Origin: Sergeia podlipaevii
Taxonomy: Eukaryota; Euglenozoa; Kinetoplastea; Trypanosomatida; Trypanosomatidae
DNA length: 64,000 nt
Assembly: GCA_030849805.1 (NCBI GenBank)
Contig: JASANZ010002237.1
Span: 26,865 to 90,864 of the forward strand
Direction of reading: 5' to 3'
A model generated the notes under the pieces. The model made no database searches and was not told where the DNA came from. It saw only the letters and a program-made list of their open reading frames with translations. The translations under genes and the position numbers were made by a program. This document shows positions 59,741 to 64,000 of the stretch, one piece after another (within the stretch, counting starts at the first letter, position 1; each line of letters opens with the position of its first letter).

Positions 59741-61516
59741 TTAAGCAATTCCCTTCCTGCTCTGACTGGCCCGCACGTCCGCACGCTGTGTGGGGCTCAA
59801 GTACGCTCCAGCCGCCTTTCTAAGAAAGTCGCCCCAGCTCATCCTCCGCTTAGGCGCGTTCTTCTGCCTTTCTGCGGCGGTGGCGGGGTGGCCAACAGGG
59901 AGGAACATGTCCAGTTTGTATGCCTTGCCAGGCTCCAAGACGCGGAAGTTAGACTGGTTCACCTCAGAAGTTAAGTCAAACTGCACGCGGTTGGGTCCGT
60001 AGTGAATGAGCACTGTTCTCTGCAAGTCACGGAACTCGTCCACGCTACTCACGCTGCCAAACTTCGTTTTCCCTCGAGTTGCGTTATCTTGAAAAGTCAT
60101 CAGAATCGTACACGGCGCCGTGATACAGTGAATCAGCAAGACCGTACGATCGGCAAAGGCCATGCGCCAGTTTTGTGCCATCGTATAGAGAAAGTTGGCG
60201 TCTTGGTTAGGAATGGCAATTGCAACGCATCCCTCGTTACTCATGCTGTTGCGTATGTTGTTGATAAATTCTAAGCGGCCGTACTGTGTGCTCAAGTGCC
60301 CTGCTCCATCCACGGCGTTGACGAGAACTAAGTCATACCGCTTCGCTTGCTTGCCCGCGCCGCCACCGTCCCTACTGGTGTAGGCCGAAGTGTTACGTAT
60401 GTAGTTAACTGGATCATCAATGAACAAGTGCAAGTTGCTGCTCTCCTTGAAGCCAAGGAAACGCCGACACATGCGTACCAAGGCACCATCCGGCTCCACA
60501 ACATCCAAATCAACATTAGGAAAAGAGCTCGTCAACCAGCGTGCGAGCTCACCACTATGAAGTCCCACCAGCAGCGCCTCTACCGTTGGCTGTTTCACAA
60601 AGGTAAAGCGGAAAGGGAAAGTAGTCTTGGCGGGATCGCGAAGAATGTGCACTGGGCCCAGAGTGAGCATCAGCTTGCGCTCTTGCTCCAGCTCCACGTT
60701 CCCAGCGTATGGAATGCAATTGTTTTTTGATGTTACGGCCTTGCACTTGGCCATGCCGTACACCACATCCTCTCCGTGATCTGGCATAAACTGAAGGTAG
60801 TCCGTGTTCTCCTCGTATGGTTCCTTGGCTTCTGTCATAAAGGGCGAGGAAGTAGCTGCTGTCACTGCCACCGCCGCCGCCGCCTCCTCTGATCTTTCCG
60901 TCTCAGCAGCACCCTTCTTGTAACTCCCTCTGTCATTATGATGCTCATTATTGCTCAAAACCGCAGCAGCAGTAGCAGTCGCCAAGTACGGAACATAGTG
61001 CACACTTCGATAATAAATGTCATCCTGCAGCGTGGGATCGTACTCGGACAGTTCCAGGCACACAACGTCGACTTCCCCGGTCGGGTTTGCTGCAGTGCGC
61101 TGCTCTCGCAGTTCGCTGGTTTCGGTGTGAATCAACTGTGGCCGGCGCATGCGTTCCTCGGTCTCCTCCGTTGTCTCCTGCGGGGAGTAGTGAGACCCGC
61201 TTGTGCCTGCCGCGGCTTGCATGGAAGGATCGTTAGAGCCGAAGCCCCAGAACGCATTGTGCGTTGCTTGCATAGGGACCCGCTGTGTCAGTACTTGATG
61301 CGCCAGCCGCTCTTGTCGAGGCACCACAAAGTGCTCTGAGACACGCCACGCTACAAGAGAGAAAAAGACGCCGCCGGTGAGAAGAATGTAAGGGGATTCA
61401 ATTCCCTTGTCAAGCTCAGTAAAGAAGCACTCTGTGAAGCGGTTGAGGAAGGTGCGCTTGGGCTTCTGGCCTGCAATAAAAGAGCTGCGCCTCAGCACAC
61501 TGCAACGTAGCGCCAT
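59741..61516 (-). CDS. Membrane-anchored class I methyltransferase-like protein (spermidine synthase-type fold), 591 aa
   Basis: Residues about 290-480 follow the Rossmann order of SAM-dependent methyltransferases in the spermidine synthase/METTL13-like group: VEALLVGLHSGELARWL (loop I, less glycine-rich than usual), then DLDVVEPDGALVRMCRRF with the acidic residue after strand 2. LHLFIDDPVNYI, then RYDLVLVNAVDGAG as motif IV, follow. The N-terminus is basic (MALRCSVLRR ... KPKRTFLNRF) and is followed by a hydrophobic segment at about 43-60. This suggests a mitochondrial or other membrane-anchored protein. Residues about 90-280 are mostly low complexity. The C-terminal 70 residues are basic. 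The methyl acceptor is unknown, and the weak glycine loop leaves open loss of activity. The start is ATG 61514-61516: the longer frame upstream lies in the leader and polypyrimidine tract. Confidence 0.75.
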   Translation of the reverse strand: MALRCSVLRRSSFIAGQKPKRTFLNRFTECFFTELDKGIESPYILLTGGVFFSLVAWRVSEHFVVPRQERLAHQVLTQRVPMQATHNAFWGFGSNDPSMQAAAGTSGSHYSPQETTEETEERMRRPQLIHTETSELREQRTAANPTGEVDVVCLELSEYDPTLQDDIYYRSVHYVPYLATATAAAVLSNNEHHNDRGSYKKGAAETERSEEAAAAVAVTAATSSPFMTEAKEPYEENTDYLQFMPDHGEDVVYGMAKCKAVTSKNNCIPYAGNVELEQERKLMLTLGPVHILRDPAKTTFPFRFTFVKQPTVEALLVGLHSGELARWLTSSFPNVDLDVVEPDGALVRMCRRFLGFKESSNLHLFIDDPVNYIRNTSAYTSRDGGGAGKQAKRYDLVLVNAVDGAGHLSTQYGRLEFINNIRNSMSNEGCVAIAIPNQDANFLYTMAQNWRMAFADRTVLLIHCITAPCTILMTFQDNATRGKTKFGSVSSVDEFRDLQRTVLIHYGPNRVQFDLTSEVNQSNFRVLEPGKAYKLDMFLPVGHPATAAERQKNAPKRRMSWGDFLRKAAGAYLSPTQRADVRASQSRKGIA

Positions 61517-61850
61517 ATGAAAGGTTCCTACGTAAATTTTAAAGTGAACAACATATAGTAATTTGAGGAAAAAAAAAAGAGAATGAAAATGTTTGGAAGA
61601 GATTGTTTGAGTGTAAGCACAATGGGGGATAATGCCTAGCAAAAGACGAAGAAACAGCGAACGGAACAAGGTTCGCTCTTTATTTGTTTATTTTGCTTCG
61701 TTATTCACACATACACAAATATATACGATACGGTAATAGTACACTAGTTGAGTTACAAGATGCAGGTCAATAATCAAAAATAGGAACAAAAGTAGCACAG
61801 ACAAAAAGTGGAAAGAAGGCGTCTGCTCATTAAAAAAAAAGGGGGGCTTC
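61517..61850. other. Intergenic spacer
   Basis: Contains the splice acceptor of the methyltransferase-like gene and the 3' UTR of the EF-hand gene, with a poly-A run near 61830. No gene is supported. Confidence 0.7.
61528..61582 (-). other. Predicted spliced-leader acceptor for the methyltransferase-like gene
   Basis: On the minus strand a T/C run followed by an AT-rich stretch ends in TTTACGTAG, with the first AG at 61528-61529, 11 bases before ATG 61516. Confidence 0.6.
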
Positions 61851-63077
61851 TCACATCACGAATGCCCTTGGCGCTGGCTTCACGTTACGGCTCGCTATGC
61901 GGGATTCGCTCCAGTTCTCTCTCTCCTGAAGCGTGGCACATGCTTCGCAGTGACGGAAGCGACAGAATCGACGTCGCATTCCGCCAGATCCGATACAAAG
62001 ACGTGAAGCAGCGGCATCTCTAGTGGCAGAGAGGTCACCACAAGCAGTTGTGTCCTTGGGAAGAACAACACCACCTGGAGCTGACGACGATGAGCCCAGA
62101 CGGGCTCCACAACTACTACCTCCTCCCTTTTCTCTGCCGTCGGTTCCGCTGGCACCTTCGCGAGCCCCACGCTGCTGCTGCAGCTGCTCGTAGTGAATAG
62201 CCAGCACATGTACTACGTGGGGATGTTCAACGCTGAACTCTACCCATTCTTTGAAGGAGATGCACCCATCGCAGTCTTTGTCGGCAGCACGTACAATATC
62301 CTCAAAGCTCATTCCGCATTGCTCAAGCAACCTCTCCGCTGCCGCCGCCGCCGCCGTCGCATGGCCGCTATTTGCGGAAGCGAGGCGAGAAGGACCCTGG
62401 CTGCAGTTGTTACGGGGCTGAGGAGATAACGCGTACCGGTATGTAAATGTATCAAAGTCTCTAAGGAGCAGATATCCGCGCTGCTCGATGTCCAATGCAG
62501 AGAACACAACGCGCATGTGCCTGCTCAACTCCTCCGCCTCGCGGAACGAGGGTGAAGAGGCGACGACAGCGACGGCCGCAGTAGCACTAGAGCTCACTCT
62601 CTTGAGCTGAGATGCTGCTACGCCACGCATGGCGGTCCTCCCGTCCCCTCCTCCGCTTCTGCATTCATCTTTCCGCTTGCTCACGGTCGCCCCGGCAGGC
62701 GCAGTAGCAAAGGCGGCAGAGGCAGCAGTGCAAACGTCTTCCCAAATCACTGAAAGCTCCGCATTTGGGATAGCATCAGGCTGCTCGCCGGCACCTACGT
62801 GGGGCGACCCAAAGCAATACACCTGGACCCCTGTGGGAAGCTGAGAGGCGCTGTACACCTCGATCCATCGCATCTCAAGATGATCGAAATACACCACAGA
62901 GGAAACGAGGAACGCACGTGATGAAGAAGCAGATGGCGCGAGGACACAGAGAAGCGGAGTAAAGAGCGTCTCAGCGGCTGTGATGATGGTGTGGAGGGGT
63001 GGCCGCGAGGAAAACTCGACCAGGATGTTGCGTGTGTTGCCCCACACATCGCCTGCAATGTTCATGATAAATACCAT
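61851..63077 (-). CDS. EF-hand domain protein, 408 aa
   Basis: A putative calcium sensor. Residues about 178-290 hold an EF-hand pair. The second loop is canonical, DKDCDGCISFKE (D266, D268, D270, I273, E277). The first, DIEQRGYLLLRD (196-207), has Arg at the fifth position and Asp rather than Glu at the twelfth, so it may bind Ca2+ weakly or not at all. The N-terminal 125 residues form an unrecognised, mostly beta-rich and compact region (SSVVYFDHLEMRWIEVYS; VQVYCFGSPHVG). The segment after about 300 is Gly/Ser/Ala-rich and ends in a Cys/Arg-containing tail. No membrane helix or acylation site is visible. The start is ATG 63075-63077, supported by an AG about 29 bases upstream; Met5 (63065) is close behind it. 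A long upstream open stretch is UTR-like and has no usable ATG of its own nearby. Confidence 0.82.
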   Translation of the reverse strand: MVFIMNIAGDVWGNTRNILVEFSSRPPLHTIITAAETLFTPLLCVLAPSASSSRAFLVSSVVYFDHLEMRWIEVYSASQLPTGVQVYCFGSPHVGAGEQPDAIPNAELSVIWEDVCTAASAAFATAPAGATVSKRKDECRSGGGDGRTAMRGVAASQLKRVSSSATAAVAVVASSPSFREAEELSRHMRVVFSALDIEQRGYLLLRDFDTFTYRYALSPQPRNNCSQGPSRLASANSGHATAAAAAAERLLEQCGMSFEDIVRAADKDCDGCISFKEWVEFSVEHPHVVHVLAIHYEQLQQQRGAREGASGTDGREKGGGSSCGARLGSSSSAPGGVVLPKDTTACGDLSATRDAAASRLCIGSGGMRRRFCRFRHCEACATLQERENWSESRIASRNVKPAPRAFVM

Positions 63078-64000
63078 TTTTTTAGAAAAGCAAAATGTAT
63101 ATAAACTCAAATGTATAAAAATAAAAAAAAAATCTAGATAGTGTCTATGTGTAGGTCTATATATTGTGTCTTTGTACACAGTACAAAGTGGGGCTGAAAG
63201 GGATGGATGTGTACTGTGAAAAAAAAAATTAAAATTAATATATATATATATATATATAAGTCTAAAGGTTTCTAAATGGGTTTCTTGCGAAGCACAAGGG
63301 AGGGAAGGGGGAAGGAGTGAGAAGGATCCTGGTGTCAGTTTCCCCTTTGCAGAACTGTAAATAAAAAAAAAAGAAGAAAGGGAAAGAAAGAAATATAAGT
63401 CGAAAATCAATGAAAGTACCAAATGTTGGTCGCACATATCAAAGTATAAGGCATTTTGGCATGATTAATACATTCCTCTCAGAAGTGACAGAAAGGAAAA
63501 AAAGAAAAAAAAGAAGCTGAAAGTGAAAAGCAACGCAGAGCCAGCCAACCTATCCTTTATTCTTGCTTCGTTGTTTCTTCGAGTAGTCGCAATATTGGTG
63601 AGAAAGAAAAAGAGAGAAAGGGAAAAAAAACTGTCATACAAAGGACAGAAATATGCACTTTTTCTTTTTTAAGCCTTTCGCTAGCAAACAGACACAACAA
63701 CTGATATATAGAAAAAAAGAACAAAATAAATGACACAACCATATATAAATTCAAAGAAATAAAAAACATAGAAATGAAAATAAAAGCGGTGTCGCATTCA
63801 AATAATGAATATCTCTCTCTCTCTATATTCCCCTTCTCCCACTTCTCCAGCTGATCGTTCATGTTGACTATGAACCCAATGGCTTTGAGGGGGAGGGGAG
63901 GCGGGAGTTTAACAAAAGAAAAATGAACGCACAATCCATCAGCAAACCACTAAAAATAAAAGACATGTAGAATGTGGGTGGAAGAGTGGGGGTGTATGTG
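63078..64000. other. Upstream spacer at the right edge
   Basis: AT-rich leader and upstream region of the EF-hand gene, with a TA run at about 63238-63258, CT and poly-A stretches. A minus-strand open stretch at 63557-63934 is Phe/Leu/Ser-rich and not convincing. It may hold the 3' UTR of a gene beyond the window. Confidence 0.6.
63106..63132 (-). other. Predicted spliced-leader acceptor for the EF-hand gene
   Basis: On the minus strand a T run followed by ATTTTTATACATTTGAG puts the first AG at 63106-63107, about 29 bases before ATG 63077. Confidence 0.6.

Noticed and set aside
63078..63437. N-terminal extension of the EF-hand protein
   Set aside because: It is Phe/Ile/Tyr/Ser-rich leader sequence crossing a TA repeat and the splice acceptor.
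63557..63934. Minus-strand 125-codon frame near the right edge
   Set aside because: Phe/Leu/Ser-rich translation of T-rich spacer, without protein-like composition or a supported start.

Overview
The window reads as nuclear DNA of a trypanosomatid (kinetoplastid). All sixteen protein-coding genes I can support lie on the minus strand, are intronless, and run right to left as one polycistronic block. There is no sign of bacterial operon structure. Several start codons are preceded on the coding strand by a polypyrimidine tract and a first AG, which is the spliced-leader acceptor layout. The spacers are 0.3-3.5 kb, AT-rich and full of homopolymers and microsatellites, while the coding regions are of balanced composition with many Gln, Ala, Ser and Gly runs. 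Gene content fits this group: transaldolase ending in a glycosomal PTS1, a GH18 chitinase, a beta-carbonic anhydrase and a giant VPS13. I recall that transaldolase and chitinase lie close together on Leishmania chromosome 16, so the block may be syntenic with it. The species cannot be fixed from the sequence alone.

Layout, left to right (opposite to transcription): a truncated LysM-like protein (1-1362); two low-complexity or coiled-coil proteins of unknown function (2422-7525); a leucine-rich-repeat protein (8051-9472); a USP48-like deubiquitinase (10144-15999); a TDP2-like EEP-fold protein that has lost its catalytic residues (16623-18518); a HAD-fold protein (19177-20829); transaldolase (22449-23444); a protein with UBA-like and glutaredoxin-like regions (25503-26870); a 6093-residue VPS13 lipid-transfer protein (27798-46079); beta-carbonic anhydrase (49604-50893); GH18 chitinase-like protein (51507-53249); two tandem PIN/PILS-like membrane transporters (53914-58648); a membrane-anchored methyltransferase-like protein (59741-61516); and an EF-hand protein (61851-63077).

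The genes do not form one pathway, as is normal for trypanosomatid gene clusters, where expression is set after transcription. The most unusual item is the VPS13, which carries dysferlin-type (DysF) modules at its C-terminus and an inserted CxxC/CxxC motif. The second is the TDP2-like protein, in which each catalytic position I could align has changed. No rRNA, tRNA, CRISPR or transposon could be supported. Two runs of N (8 and 44 bases) both abut poly-C tracts.
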